From Sepioteuthis lessoniana (taxonomy: Eukaryota > Mollusca > Cephalopoda > Myopsida > Loliginidae): a DNA stretch of 64,000 nucleotides. How positions within the stretch are numbered: the first letter of the stretch is position 1; every line of letters begins with the position of its first letter. Under the pieces are notes generated by a model, which made no database searches, was not told where the DNA came from, and saw only the letters and a program-made list of their open reading frames with translations. This document shows positions 44,299 through 55,715 of this stretch, one piece after another. The DNA is taken from contig OY757924.1 of the NCBI GenBank assembly GCA_963585895.1, forward strand, positions 62,574,299 to 62,638,298, given 5' to 3'. Position numbers and translations under genes: made by a program.

Positions 44299-45246
44299 TG
44301 CAATACTACTAATACCACCACCACAACTGCTACAACTCCTAATAATAATAATCCTTGAAAATAATAAAAGGTTCAAGCAACAATTTTTTTTAATGTAGTT
44401 ATATGCCATTATATATCCCTGTCAAATAAGAATGATGTTTAAATAGGTCTTTTTTATAAATTGACGGAACTCTAAAAGGTATTATTTTTTGGGACAAAGT
44501 GGAACTGGGATTTATTAAAGCGAAGGCCTACCTCATACTAACCATATCTCCAGATACAATTTCGTGTCGTAGCCAGGACACTTTTTAAAAAGATTTTGTC
44601 TTACCCCTATACAGACTGCACATTCAAAGCCTCATGGTGGAAAATTTCGAAGAAAAATTCTATTTCTTTGCTGCATTTTATAACACATATTTTGAATCCT
44701 TTTATTAACAATTTGACATGAAAACGTAGTTGTTCAGAAGTCAATTTATGCAATTCTGCACATGATCTGACAACGACATTTGCATAGCAATAATAGCCCA
44801 GTTTCTTCTGTAAAAGATGGCGACACTTCCGCTTTGGAGCGTTGACTTGAATAGATTGGAATAATTGAATTTATCTTCCGTTAAAAGAATTGTAAATAAA
44901 GAATGAAAATAAGTGAAAAAGTCTCCGAAAAGTAAAGAGGAAAATACACGAAGTAAAATAGAATTATTAATTCTGATGAACATAAAACTACATTTACAAA
45001 AATGAAACTTTGTTTTTCCTATTGTTAGAGAAATCAGATACAGATCCTCTTGTCCTCATGACAATATAGCTTACTTTTTTTCGACTTTTCATTACTGTGA
45101 TATTGAAGATTTTCCATGCTCAGCAAAAGTTTATTAAATTAATGAGTGATTCCGTGCAAGCCACGCCCTCTCAGCAGTGCTTAGAATACTCCAACTGGAT
45201 CATCTGCACAAGGATAAGACACTACCAAAATAGTGTGCATTTGATT
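44299..45246. other. Unassigned spacer
   Basis: No recognisable coding or repeat identity. Confidence 0.4.
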
Positions 45247-45256
45247 GGAATTTAAA

Positions 45257-45511
45257 GGGGGTGTCCTCGTGGTGTAATGGTTAAAGCGATGGACTGTGGT
45301 ATCGTAGTAAGCGAGTTCGTACTCTACTCGCGCTATTCCGTTGACTTTCGGGCAAATACCCTTGGGAAAAGTATGAACCCCCTTATCCTCTCAGCTATGT
45401 TAACAGGTTAAATAGTACCCCTACTATTCTTCAAGGAGAATGGATTTGGCATTAAATGACTTAAAAAAGTTGATATGCCATTAAACAAAGAAACCAAACC
45501 AAACCAAACCA
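45257..45511 (+). mobile_element. SINE-A, near consensus, 10-bp duplication
   Basis: Full-length: ggtgtcctcgtggtgtaatg head, agcgagttcgtactc, aaatacccttgggaaa, agctatg, stem-loop at 45448-45479 and (aaacc)n end. Duplication ggaatttaaa at 45247-45256 and 45512-45521. Confidence 0.9.
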
Positions 45512-45521
45512 GGAATTTAAA

Positions 45522-45822
45522 CTGAATCCAATTGTTATATCGCAGTTCTGCAACTGGAAGTGTCAAGTCACCGATTATTTGTCATTAGTCTCAGCTGCAT
45601 TCTGACGTGGGAATGTAGTACCTGTTACGGTCCGATAACTTAATCAAATAGCTGTGTTTGACGATTATTAGTGTCAGATTCGATTACCAGAATCTGTGTA
45701 ATCATGTAAATTATTTGAACAAAAACTTGTTAGTGATATTATATACAGGTAAGAACAACAACTCTGATGTATTAAATATAGTCTGCTTCTTTTGTTTTCT
45801 TTACTAACCGAAATATTACCGG
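45522..45822. other. Unassigned spacer
   Basis: Nothing recognised. Confidence 0.4.
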
Positions 45823-46060
45823 GCCAAAGGATATTGAAAGTAGAGAGTTCGCCAAAGTTCCGGCAGACCGTGGTTCAATTGTAGGTCGAGTCATAGCAAT
45901 GACTCAAACAATGGTGCATGATGCTGCCTTGCTTAACACTCAGCATTATAAGGTAAGGATCGAAGGTAAAGTGGAGCAATCCCCTACACCTCGGTGTAGT
46001 AGCCATTGAAAAGGTAGCCTTAAGGTCACGCTCGTCAAAGGTCGCCAAATTTACTTATTA
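45823..46060 (+). mobile_element. SINE-C
   Basis: gagagttcgccaaagttccg head, gtggttcaattgtagg box-B-like block, atgactcaaacaatggtgc, cttaacactcagcattataa, aggtaaagtggagcaatccc, cctacacctcggtgtagtag, ccattgaaaaggtagcc. Confidence 0.8.
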
Positions 46061-46179
46061 CCCGAAATGTAAATATGCGTTGAGTAAGAACTTGTCGGAG
46101 ATAGCTGAAAGGTGCGCGCGCACACACACACACACACACGAGCGCGCACACACACTCACACAAGCGACGGTGCGATTTT

Positions 46180-46412
46180 TCTGTTTGGTTTCTGTGTTTA
46201 AATGGCATAACCATCTTTTTAAATACCAAAGCCACGCCTCTAGAAGAACAGTAGTGGTACTATTTAACCCATAACTGACAGGATAAGGGGGTTTATACCT
46301 TTACCAAGTGTATTTGTCCAAAAGTGAACGTGATAGCGCGACTAGAGATCGGACTCATTTACTACGATTCCGCAGTCCATCACTTAAACCATTACACCAC
46401 AAAGACAACTCC
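46180..46412 (-). mobile_element. SINE-A
   Basis: Minus strand, full length: tail tttggtttctgtgtttaaat at 46180, taaataccaaagccacg, ataactgacaggataagg, aaagtgaacgtgatagcgcg, gattccgcagtccatc, head near 46412. A (CA)n tract lies at 46118-46162. Confidence 0.85.
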
Positions 46413-46884
46413 CAGGTTTTTGCGTGAAAACTCTATGCATTTCAGCTTCGTTTTGCCTGGGTGGAAATTTCCCTTTTTATATAATTTTCCGGACACCTGC
46501 GCAATCATCGTGGTCGCACCATAGCCTATGCGCCACGCGTGGACACGCCTCCTGTCTTGCATTCTACCCTCGCAACCCACATGAAACCTCCTCTGAGGAA
46601 AAAATGCGTCCTGTTTAACTTAGAAAAATAAGCAGAAATCCTGTTCTACTACCCACATGACATTTCCGCAGAGGCATCGTCCTGTTTACCCTAGGAAACA
46701 GGTGCACATCTTCTCATTCTACCCACCAAATGTAGCAATTTTCCGGTTGCTATGCTTGTTTACAAAAAATATTTTTTGAATTGAAATTATGTAATTGTTT
46801 ATAATACATCAAAACATATATAACTGCAAAATTATTTGGAATATAACGAATTACATGACGCCCATAATGGTTCGCAAATTATTG
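46413..46884. other. Spacer with degenerate tandem repeat
   Basis: Two or three imperfect units of about 75-85 bp between 46570 and 46735 share acccacatga and gtcctgttta. Otherwise unassigned. Confidence 0.45.
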
Positions 46885-47336
46885 CCATTATTATTATGTT
46901 ACTCCTTTGGAGTCTTTCCCTCCAGCGTTAATTGATGGTCTATTCCGGGGGTCTGAGTGACAGCTACTTTCATCTGGTCTCCGGGATGCTTCCCTGTATT
47001 CTTGCCGGCCTAAACAATGGAATTATTTGGATGGTTTGGTTGGTCCTCTTATTAATAACGTTTCCTGCTCCTTTAACAAGCTTTTCGGGGTAATTCCAAG
47101 CGTACCAATTACGGTCACCTTCAAGTCCCATAGCTTTTTTAGTTATTTGGCAAGGTCCAAATATTTGTCTCTCTTTTCGTTTACTTCGATTTTTTCTCTA
47201 AGGTCCGACGGAACGCCGAAGTCCTCTCTTTGGCTTGTTTCCCTATTTTTTTTTTTTTTTTACTATCACGAGAATGATCACCTGGCCGGGATAAGGGAAT
47301 CTGTTTGTATCTCAAAATCCCAGTTGTAGTAGTGGT
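46885..47336 (-). pseudogene. LINE-II endonuclease 3' fragment (first of three in array)
   Basis: Minus strand with an attattatt junction at 46888-46899. Sense reading from 47336: FEIQTDS-like then a ARx-FSR-degraded nuclease core interrupted by a T-run at 47247-47262, FGVPSDL, a KEKRDKYLDLAK-type block (47130-47180), KLWDLKVTVIGTLGITPKSL near 47050-47120, then the 3' UTR. Not functional. Confidence 0.7.
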
Positions 47337-47739
47337 TGTATGTAGTTTTTCACACCAGGGACAGTTATTTGCCTTTTACTGGAGTCTGAGATACAGCCAA
47401 TCAATTTAGGTGTCCAGGACTCTTCTCATTTTTTTAGCCAGTCTAATGAATGGTATAATCAGGATCTTATTGATTCTTCCTCTCATTTTCAGTTCTTCGG
47501 TTCACCTCTCCAAGCCTTTGGAGTCCTTTCTAAGATCACCATTTACAATTGGTATCATAATTACACTCATTTTTCAAAGCATTTTTGATTTTTTGGCAAG
47601 TATTTGTGTATCTTTTACTTTTTTAAAAATCTGCAACGGCAAAATACACTCGACGATAATTGGTAATTTTGTTAATTAGCACTACAATAGGTATTTTGAC
47701 TGGAACGAGGTGACCATTTTTATCTCAGAATACAATAGA
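47337..47739 (-). pseudogene. LINE-II endonuclease 3' fragment (second in array)
   Basis: Collinear with its neighbour: 3' UTR block (cttttactggagtctgag, gtgtccaggactcttctc) then the IGTLG/LEELKMRGR-type region (47480-47560) and a degraded KKLKDTQILAKK-type block. Ends near 47739. Confidence 0.65.
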
Positions 47740-48085
47740 ATTTTATGAGTCTAATTTTGTAATAGGAATTCTTATTTGTGCAAATAATATTAAATTTCAT
47801 AGTCAAAATTCAATACCTTGTACATCTCCCAGTGAATCACCTGATCAATGAAGTTGTTCCTAGCCTTGTGAGCCTTTTGGATGAGTTTACCATATTTACC
47901 CAATCCCTCCGCTCGGGCAGGATATGAAACAAGGTCAATTTTTTTTTGGATGAGTTTACTGTATTCGCTTACAAGGTGATTAATCATTTTATCTTTTTAT
48001 CCACATAACCTACACTTTTAATAGTGTTATGTCTTATTAATTTTCGCATGAACATAACGCTTATGGTGTTGTTCTGTTCCGCTAT
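47740..48085 (-). pseudogene. LINE-II finger region fragment, with SINE-B tail inserted
   Basis: Sense reads from 48085: IAEQNNT.. (corresponding to IAAPDNA.. in the copy at 6420), a CGYVDKKIK stretch in place of the finger, then QVIHWEMYKVLNFDYE (47790-47850), the HWEICRKFQFN block of the family. A 53-bp SINE-B tail interrupts it at 47891. Confidence 0.65.
47891..47943 (-). mobile_element. 53-bp SINE-B tail insertion, 16-bp duplication
   Basis: Sense contains cctgcccgagcggagg and ggtaaatat. Flanked by ttttggatgagtttac at 47875-47890 and 47944-47959. An extreme 5' truncation. Confidence 0.88.
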
Positions 48086-49016
48086 GGAGACACAGAATAC
48101 TTCAACATTGTAGCAGGAGAACTACAAAGGGACATGCTTGCCTTATACCTCTTTATCATCTGTCTAGACTACGTGCTTAGAACATCGATTGATAAAATCA
48201 AAGAAAACGGCTTCGAGCTGACAAAGAAAAGAAACAGAAGGTACCCCGCAAAAATAATTACCGACGCCGACTATCCCGATGACATAGCGATTCTGGCAAA
48301 TACACCCAACTAAGCCGAAACACTACTGCATAGTTTGGAACGAGCTGCCGAAGGCATTGGTCTCCATGTCAATGCACACAAACCATTTACTTTAATCAAA
48401 CAGGTGACATTTCAACACTAGAAGGAACCTATCTAAAATTAGTACACAAATCCACCTACCTAGGAAGCAGTGTCTCATCAACTGAAAAAGACATCGACAC
48501 GCAGCTAACGAAGGCATGGACGAAGGCTATCGATAGTGTGAAAGTCAGACCTGACCGATAAAATTAAGTGCAGTTTCTTTCAAGCAGCGGTCGTGTCGAT
48601 ACTGCTGTATGGATGCACTACTTGGACGCTAACTATACAACTGGAGAAAAAGCTAGACAGCAAACACACAAGAATGCAGCGAGCAATATTGAACGAGTCC
48701 TGGAGGCAACATCCCACAAAGCACCAACTATATGGCCACCTACCTCCCATCACGAAAACTATCCAAGTTAGACGAACCAGACATACAGGACACTGCTGAG
48801 AAGCAGGGACGAGCTCATCAGTGATGTACTCCTATGGACTCCCACATATGGCCGAGCAAAAGCAGAACGACCAGCTCGAACATACATACATACTGCAGCT
48901 CTGTGAGGATTCAGGATGTAGCCCTGAAGACCTGCCAGAGGCGATGAACGATTGGGAGAAGTGGTGAGAGAGTGTCAGGGATATCTGTGCCTGTGGCATG
49001 ACATGATGATGATGAT
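48086..49016 (+). pseudogene. LINE-I, plus strand, RT palm through 3' end
   Basis: The longest 3' stretch of young LINE-I here. RT block 4 region IVAGELQRDMLALYLFIICL (family has QGD.LAPYLF, here degraded), LDYVLRTSIDKIKENGFELT, then DADYPDDIAILA at 48261-48297 where YADD has become YPDD with both aspartates kept. Next LHSLERAAEGIGLHVNAH, a frameshift, LKLVHKSTYLGSSVSSTEKD, SILLYGCTTWTL (48593 onward), HLPPITKTIQVRRTRHTGH, and the C-terminus in shifted frames. (ATG)n-type tail at 48999-49016. Several stops (for example after ANTPN). 5' end abuts LINE-II. Confidence 0.88.
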
Positions 49017-49084
49017 TAGAAGAGATTCTGTTTTTCTCTGAAGATTTTCCAGTCGTAACGATGTCCATATATGCAATATCACAA

Positions 49085-49408
49085 GTTTGTCGCTTAAAAT
49101 ATTCATACAGTTGTTTTTCTTCCTATTCCTCTTTCCATGCTTTTGTTATTTTTCTATCAGTCCTTATACAGTTAATGTTGTTATTGGATGTTGTAAGAAC
49201 TATCTATTTGTTCTTTTTAATGTAGTCCTCGAATCCTTATGTTGATGTATCATTGCAATCCTGAATACTGGTGAGTCCTCTTTCTCCTTCTTTTCTCGAC
49301 ATATAGAGCCTGTCTATATCATGGATCGAACGTAATGCCATATACGTAGTCATCAACTTTCCTATCGTTTGCTCCATTTGTCTGAGTTCGTCAATCGTTC
49401 ATTTTAGG
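49085..49408 (-). pseudogene. LINE-II RT thumb/connector fragment
   Basis: Sense from 49408 reads LRQMEQTIGKLMTTYMAL, then DIDRLYMSRKEGERGLTSI and a GFEDYIKKN block, matching 4900-5075. It has neither the palm nor the nuclease. Its downstream neighbour is LINE-I, so the element is broken there. Confidence 0.75.
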
Positions 49409-50085
49409 AATATTATTATTATTATTTTCTTCCTTTCGGAGTTTTTCACACGAGCATTAAGCGATCTGTTTTCACAGGAGTTTGAGTGACAGCAAGTCTC
49501 CTTAGGTCTCCAGCACTCTTCTCAGTATTCTGACCAATATTAGCAATGCCATAGTTTGGATGGTCTCAACTCATCCTCTTATTTCCATGTCATACAGTTC
49601 TTGCACCAATCCCATGGTGATTGTATCAAGAGTGTTATTTACAATTAGTATCACAGTCAATCTCATTTCTACAGTTTCTTCAGTTTCCTAGCAAGGTCCA
49701 GGTACTTATCTACCTTTTCCCGTTCTTTCAATTTCCCTCCGTTATAAACCGGAACAGCAAAGTTGACAATTCTTCAAGTTTTTATTTTTTTTTTGTTAAC
49801 TGTCATGAGGTTTGGTCATCTGGTCGAGAGTAGGTTATCCGTTTATTTTGTGTTTTTTTTTTCTATTTCAAAATCCCAAAGAAGTTTATGTGACCCGTTC
49901 TCAAGATCAGATTCTGGGTTTTGCATATACAATTTACACGCATGATAAAATTTCATTTCCTGCACAATTCCCAATGGATCAATTTGCCCACCTAGTCATA
50001 TATACTTTCTGTGCTAATTTGCTTCATTCGCTTGGTATGTGATTGATCATTTTGTCTCTATCACCAATATTATATCATTATGATT
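49409..50085 (-). pseudogene. LINE-II finger/endonuclease copy, minus strand
   Basis: TAA-type tail at 49411-49425. Sense from 50085 shows DKMINHIPSE-type, QIDPLGIVQEMKFYHAC, YAKPRI, a degraded WDF.. then a stretch near 49800-49840 for the RRPD core (here TRPDDQTS-like), the VNFAVPVYNGGKLKER block (49725-49770) and LARKLKKL. Ends with the 3' UTR (ctgtcactcaaactcc in sense). Frameshifted. Confidence 0.7.
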
Positions 50086-50087
50086 CA

Positions 50088-50690
50088 AATAATAATAATT
50101 ATAATAATTTATTTCCTGTAGCAGCGTAAGCTAGTAATCTTTTACTGGAGTCTCCGTGAAGGCAAGTCTCCTCGATTCTCCAGGACTCTTCTCAGTATTC
50201 TAATCGATCTTGACTTTGTTGTGATCTGGAACATCTCTATCCTTCCAGTCTTTGTCTGAAAATTTTGGGGACCGTTTGTAGGGCATAATTTGTGATTGGC
50301 CTCACTGTCACTCACATGAACCACAGCTATTCCGTTCTTTAGCAAAGTTCAAATGACCGTTTTTATTTCAATTTCTCTTATTTTCCCTCGATAATTTTCC
50401 AAATCAGAAGAATCCACGAGATATGTTTTTTGTTAATTAACATCAAGCCTGATCTTATGGTTACGTTTAAGTGAAGCGATTGTATCTCAAAATCCCAGAG
50501 AATTTAGTGCATAAAATTCCCTTGGGAATTTTGTGTTATGCATATATCATTTGGTAGTATGATCAAATTTTAATTACTTTCACAATTCCCAGAGGATCAT
50601 CTTTCTTATCTAGTCGTACCTAGTCTTGTACGCTTTTTTGTGTTAGTTTGCTGCATTATATGAATAACCGTATCAGCTCTGTCTTTGGCT
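50088..50690 (-). pseudogene. LINE-II finger/endonuclease copy, more decayed
   Basis: Follows head-to-tail behind an (AAT)n junction at 50085-50108. Landmarks: 3' UTR (ttttactggagtctccgtg), LESRRI-type end, VRPITNYAL-like remains of VIGALG, and a YKTRYD.IRKMILWELCK block (50570-50640) corresponding to HDWVGKVIHWEICRK. Inactive. Confidence 0.65.
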
Positions 50691-52561
50691 ATTTTTTTTT
50701 TTTTTTTGTGTACTGTCAATGATCACATTTATATAATTGGTCTTATACTGTTATTTTGTGTGGCTAATAACTGTGGTAATTTGCCTCTTAATCTTTCTCT
50801 TTCTAAATCAGGTCCGGCTCATCTTGTGCGTATTCTCTCCAGAATTCCCCAGAAATCAAAAAACAGGAAAGCAAAAATAACTGAGCAAATTATTTGTACT
50901 TAAAATAGTTCCTTGTGGCTAATATTTTTTTTACAAAAAGTTATATTATAAGTAAATTTAAAACCTATAATTTCTTGTAATACCAAAAATCATATATAAA
51001 ATGAAAAAAGATTGATTTTGCCTTTAAAAACAACAAAAAGTAATATTCTCTAAAACCAATCAAACAACCATATATACATTACTTTACTTACTGGTTGTGG
51101 AACCTGGTTTGGTTGTTAGGGTGCTATTTTTATTGCATATGGTAAACAGGAAAAGACTAGCGGAGCCTATCCTCCGAGGATACAACAGATTCAATGTGAA
51201 ATTCAGGCAACTTTAGGAATTGAAGTTGGATTGTGTTGGGTATCACCCACCTTTTTCCACACAATGAACTAGTCCATCTGACATATATAGCAGTAGCTAC
51301 TCATACCAGATCAGACTAGAAGGTAAAGAGCAGCTTCTTATAGGAATAGTATTAGAGCGTTGGAGAATGGAGATCGCACTAGATCACCTTATTTGCTACC
51401 GTAATAACGGAAGCCAATACCATCGTTGGACTATATCTCTATTCTGTATTCCCTAATCCTATGTTCTTGTCTACTAATAGTCTCTCTATTGTATATACTT
51501 TTCCTGAGAATACATCTCTATTTCCTCTCATATCGTGGTTTGTCCTTTATTTAATATTACAAGCGTTCACTAAGCAGAACGCAACAGATTGCCAAATTCA
51601 CTTTCTATGATAATGATCGGTAATTCACGAACCTTCTCATGCTTTCCTTTATATGCTATGAAATCTTTCTCTCCTTGTGGAATTAGGTACCAGCTTTTAC
51701 ATATGTAAGCATGAGAGTGTTTACCTCTACTTAAGAACAAGTATAAAATATTTTGAATGAATTTGCAATGAAGGAATAAGAATAAAAAAATAATGAGTTT
51801 TCAAGGTTAACTCCAACAGCTTTATGAACATTGGTATGCATGAAAGAACATATTTCAGACGTGCAAGCCAAGGTATCATTGACTTTGACATCGACGCTGA
51901 TTTCCCTCCATCTGAGTCCATTCTTTTCTCGGGAAAATTTTCGGTTTCAATTGCCCAACCCAAACTAATTTCATGTGACTGGCGCACATAATGACTTGTT
52001 AATGCGGAAATTTATTTCCGGGCATCGACAAATGAAGGCGTATTACTGACTATGTCAAAAGTTCGTTGCTTTGTACCACACCGAAACAAATGCCTTCATT
52101 GAAGTACGTGTTCTCTGCAGAGCTCTTTTCAAATAACATTAGCTAGCGAGCGGAAACGATCACGTGATCATTACACCTGCAATGTAGGTTGACAAAGACA
52201 CAGTTAGTTAATTGCTGTCATTTGGAGCATTTGAAGAGCATTAATTTTTCAGTGGATACAGGGAGAGTTAAACGATTTGGAATTACGTTCAAATCTGCAT
52301 TTGCCAACCAAACAGACTATGCACCAATAAGATATATGATAGTATTAACACCTAATTTGTTTTTAAAATTAGAGTCAGGTAGTTATTCGAACACTATTCC
52401 TTCCTATCTCTGAATAACGGCAATGGTAAAAGTCCTTCATAGAACTCATATTTTTGAGTACTATGAAAAAACATGGGATCCTATATATATATATATATAC
52501 TTCCCCAAAACCTCTGCCACGAATAAGATATTACACATTGCTAGTTTTTAAGCCGAGTAAT
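50691..52561. other. Unassigned region, possible old LTR-like stretch
   Basis: 51090-51600 has lower AT content and ends acgcaaca; it starts near tgtggaacc. I could not find a matching target duplication, so it is left unclassified. (TA)n at 52481-52499. No supported gene. Confidence 0.4.
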
Positions 52562-52918
52562 TTTTATCATTAAGGGTTTTCGGACTATTGTTTTCATCTT
52601 TATTGTTATTTCAATAACGTTTCGGTCGATATGTCCTCTGGCCTTCTTAAAGTATTTGTCGAACTTCGTCCTTTATTGAATCCACGGGGGTCACTTCTGA
52701 TTCCGTTAGCCATAACCGGGTACAAGTGTTAAGAATTCCTGTATTGTTACTCGCCTGCAGTCAGGATCGAACCTGAAACCTCCAGATGATTGACTTCTTA
52801 GAAGCTTAGGGAAACAACGTCTATAACCGTTAAGCTATGTGTCCTGCTGAAGGCAATAGTCCGAAAACCTTTAACGATAAAATCATTAAGCTTCGTCTCA
52901 GAAATTCAGACAACGGAA
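52562..52918 (-). mobile_element. SINE-G inverted dimer, second locus
   Basis: Minus-strand SINE-G from 52562 (ttatcattaagg, ggttttcgga) to the head at about 52838 (gacacatagcttaacgg in sense). It is followed after tcctgctg by a short plus-strand 3' end (ggcaatagtccgaaaacc, aagcttcgtctcag to 52918). Same architecture as 27946-28440 with a longer deletion in the plus arm. Confidence 0.75.
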
Positions 52919-52999
52919 TAATTTTGTTTTGATTTCGAGTTCCCCTTCGCCGAAATATTTTGCCATACCAATTCTAAGGAACCGTTTTGCACATCTATT

Positions 53000-53113
53000 T
53001 ATTCAAAACTGAAGAAGGATTAATTACTTTCCTTAAGGCATTAGATCGAAGTAAAACACAACCTAGGCCAGGATTTGAACTCCTGTCATCAATTCTATTT
53101 CCTCAGAAGATAA
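53000..53113 (-). mobile_element. SINE-B 5' part, split by LTR-1
   Basis: ccaggatttgaactcctgtc box-B-like block and the head up to gataa, which continues after the LTR (ataacc at 54132). Only the head half of the SINE remains recognisable. Confidence 0.6.
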
Positions 53114-54131
53114 TGTCACGTGATAGCTCACGAAGACGAAGAGATAAGAATGATACTATCCCCCCCCGTTGAACTAACATTATCTAGCAGTCAAAAAGTG
53201 ACCGTTAGGAGAGAATGTGGGTCACGCAGATGTTCGCACTTAAGTTACCTTGGGTCGCCGGACATAGGAAGGGGAAAGAGAAAGAAGCCAAATGATTGGC
53301 GGGGACCCCAAACGGAAGTGGGGTTCCCTTCCCCTCAGGGGTAGTCACAAGTTTTTGAGCAAGTCTCGTGGCAGACGGACGATAGCCATTTTACTCCGGG
53401 CTAAAGACAAAAGACTAACTGAGACACGAAGGACTCCAAAATCCTTCAAGCCAGTACTAAAAACAGAACGAAGTCTATTAGCCCGTGAAAGAAGAAAAAT
53501 TCTCCAGTGGAACCCCGTCAAAAAAATAAGATAAGTAACTTTGGGACATTCTTCCTTTACACCCAAATTTTGTTTACCACTCTCTCTCTCTCTCAATTTG
53601 AAAAAGGATAAAAGCCAAGAAAAGACATTTGTATTCATGGACTATCCTATTATATGTTTTTGACACTTTGGACGTATATATATATAACCGTAGTAAAGAA
53701 CCTATGTATTTTCATTTTACCATGTGGTCTATGTTATTATTCCATGCTTTCCTTTCAGCTTCTATTCGCCCTATGTTATCTTGCGTCCTATTAATTCCTA
53801 AAGTATCACACGGGAAACCGGAGTTGCCGACTACTACCATATTAATATTATTACAACTAAGACCTATAGGCCCGTATTCTTCTATTATCTAAGGGAAAGA
53901 AGTTTAGCGGCCTGGTGGGTGTGTGATAGTGTGAAATTTTGGACCCCTTTGCCAGCGGTGGCCAGTCTGGCCCTAAATTATTCCCTCACGTAATATGCCA
54001 GTTCTTATCTGCCTGAGAGAAGAACTCTGAACAGGACTTATTTCTGCAGGGGATCAAGTGCCAACCCGCCCCGTCTTCACACGTGCGAAAATAAAGTCCC
54101 GTTTAGGGATTTTAGTCAATTTGCCGTCACA
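53114..54131 (-). mobile_element. Solo LTR, family LTR-1, second copy (1,018 bp)
   Basis: Minus-strand homologue of 5252-6401. Plus-strand ends are tgtcacgtg and ttgccgtcaca, flanked by ataa at 53110-53113 and 54132-54135. Shares the CGTGTGAAGACGGGGC block, the tttttgacggggttcc block, the (CT)n tract (53581-53596), ccaatcattt and aacggtca blocks. Short ORFs inside show no protein family. It is 132 bp shorter than the other copy, largely through differences in the microsatellite zone and distal half. Confidence 0.75.
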
Positions 54132-54214
54132 ATAACCTTCAAAATTATGTATTTATATAACCTCTCTATTAATGACAGGATCTGGTACAAGATCATTTTT
54201 TAAAACGAGAGCAA

Positions 54215-54370
54215 GGCTAAAGAGTCCAGTCCGCCTTACTATTTATCCATGGCTAAGTGGAGGGAAAGATATATATATATATGCCTTGAGAATAGCCTTA
54301 AGACAAACTGAAATGCACACTACATCACCCGTAATTGAACTTGACTCGCTGAATTCATTTTATATAACCA
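54215..54370 (-). mobile_element. SINE-B fragment, diverged
   Basis: gcaaggctaaagagtccagt, ccttactatttatccatggc and ttgaacttgactcgctgaat blocks in SINE-B order, minus strand. Confidence 0.5.
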
Positions 54371-55054
54371 ATTTATAGCAACTTGCACGTTACTCAGGTT
54401 TCCTCACGAAAGGGAACATTTTCTGCAGGGGAATAGTTGTTTTTAACGAAATGAACAACAATATGTCGATTAAAAGAATCCATTTTCAAATGAGGTAACG
54501 ACAAAAAACGTAAAATAAAATATTCATATAATATAACCACAGGAGCTGTACAAATAGATTATTGATCCTCTTTAAGGACAGCAAATATCATGATATTAAA
54601 TCAATTGTAAAGAATGTGACAATGTTTCCCTATAACTTACAGTTGTTGGAAAGGTTCGGGGGGGGGTCTTTCAATACCAATTATATATATATATATAACA
54701 GTCAAAATTTTTACTAATGACTAAAAACGATTACTTAAGACCAAATAAACATTAAGAGAAGCTATTTCAAGCGTTTAGTCTAACGTCCAGCTTTACGAAT
54801 CAAATCGATCATCTTTTGACTCGAGAGTTAATATTCAGCATTATTATAAAAACAATGCAAGTTTTCTTTTAAATAATATATATATATATAGGCATATATA
54901 TGTATATAGGCATACATAAAAACATATGAAATTAGCACATTTTGTCATTTTAGCAGTAAAAAAATTGTCAATAAAATATGGCGTGAAAACCCATTTTATT
55001 TAATAACTTGACATTCTGGCTTCATAAAATATTTCTCAAACAAGATTAACGTTT
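54371..55054. other. Unassigned AT-rich spacer
   Basis: Short TA tracts at 54683-54697 and 54876-54891. No recognisable element. Confidence 0.45.
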
Positions 55055-55715
55055 GAGTCCCTATTATGTAGTAACTAACGTGCTCGTCTGTGACATCGTG
55101 TTAAGCGAATTCGAACTCCAGCCGCGCTCATACACTCTCTTTCTGAAAAATCCCCTTGGGAAATAAAGTAACCTCCTTACTTTCTCAGCTGTATGTTAAA
55201 GCGTACCATTGCTAATTGTTATATAATTGCGGAATGATTTTTTATTTTATTTTATCATTTTTCGTCGGTTATATCTTATATTTCGGTTTAGTTAGGTTTA
55301 GAACTTTTCGGCTTAATGCACGGGTAGGGGCACACATTAAGCGCAGGCGTTCACGCTCGCGCAAGGAGGATGTGAAAATCACAGATGTCATAATAAAAAC
55401 CACTTGTTGAGATTTGAACGAGGCCAGTCCAGTTGGGTCTACGAGATGCGCCGCGTGTGGTGGGGTCAGATGGAACAGTCAGCATAGTAAAAATTGTGTC
55501 TCTCTCTCCTTGTGTTGAAAACCTAAAAGTCAAGAAGGAAATAAAAGTTTCGTACCTGAACTAAAGAAAGTCGTCAGTGTTTCGGGATTCCCTGTGTATA
55601 TTTCACATATTCGTATCATGGGTATATTACATAATCTTTTACAAGGATTGTTTGGGTATTAAGTTAACCACGAAAGTTAATATGCCATTAAAGAAATACA
55701 CTTAACCAAACTAGA
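55055..55715 (+). mobile_element. SINE-A split by a 385-bp unknown insert
   Basis: Head and core at 55055-55240 (agcgaattcgaactccag, atccccttgggaaa, ctcagctgtatgttaa) and tail at 55625-55715 (gggtattaagttaaccacga, gttaatatgccattaaa). The stretch 55241-55624 has a purine-rich, GC-elevated middle and no identity that I recognise. Confidence 0.6.

Noticed and set aside
51090..51600. Possible solo LTR (tgtggaacc to acgcaaca)
   Set aside because: TG/CA ends can be chosen, but no flanking duplication or second copy was seen.
53120..53534. Overlapping plus-strand ORFs suggesting a gene
   Set aside because: They lie within the LTR-1 copy on its antisense strand and are not conserved as frames in the other copy.
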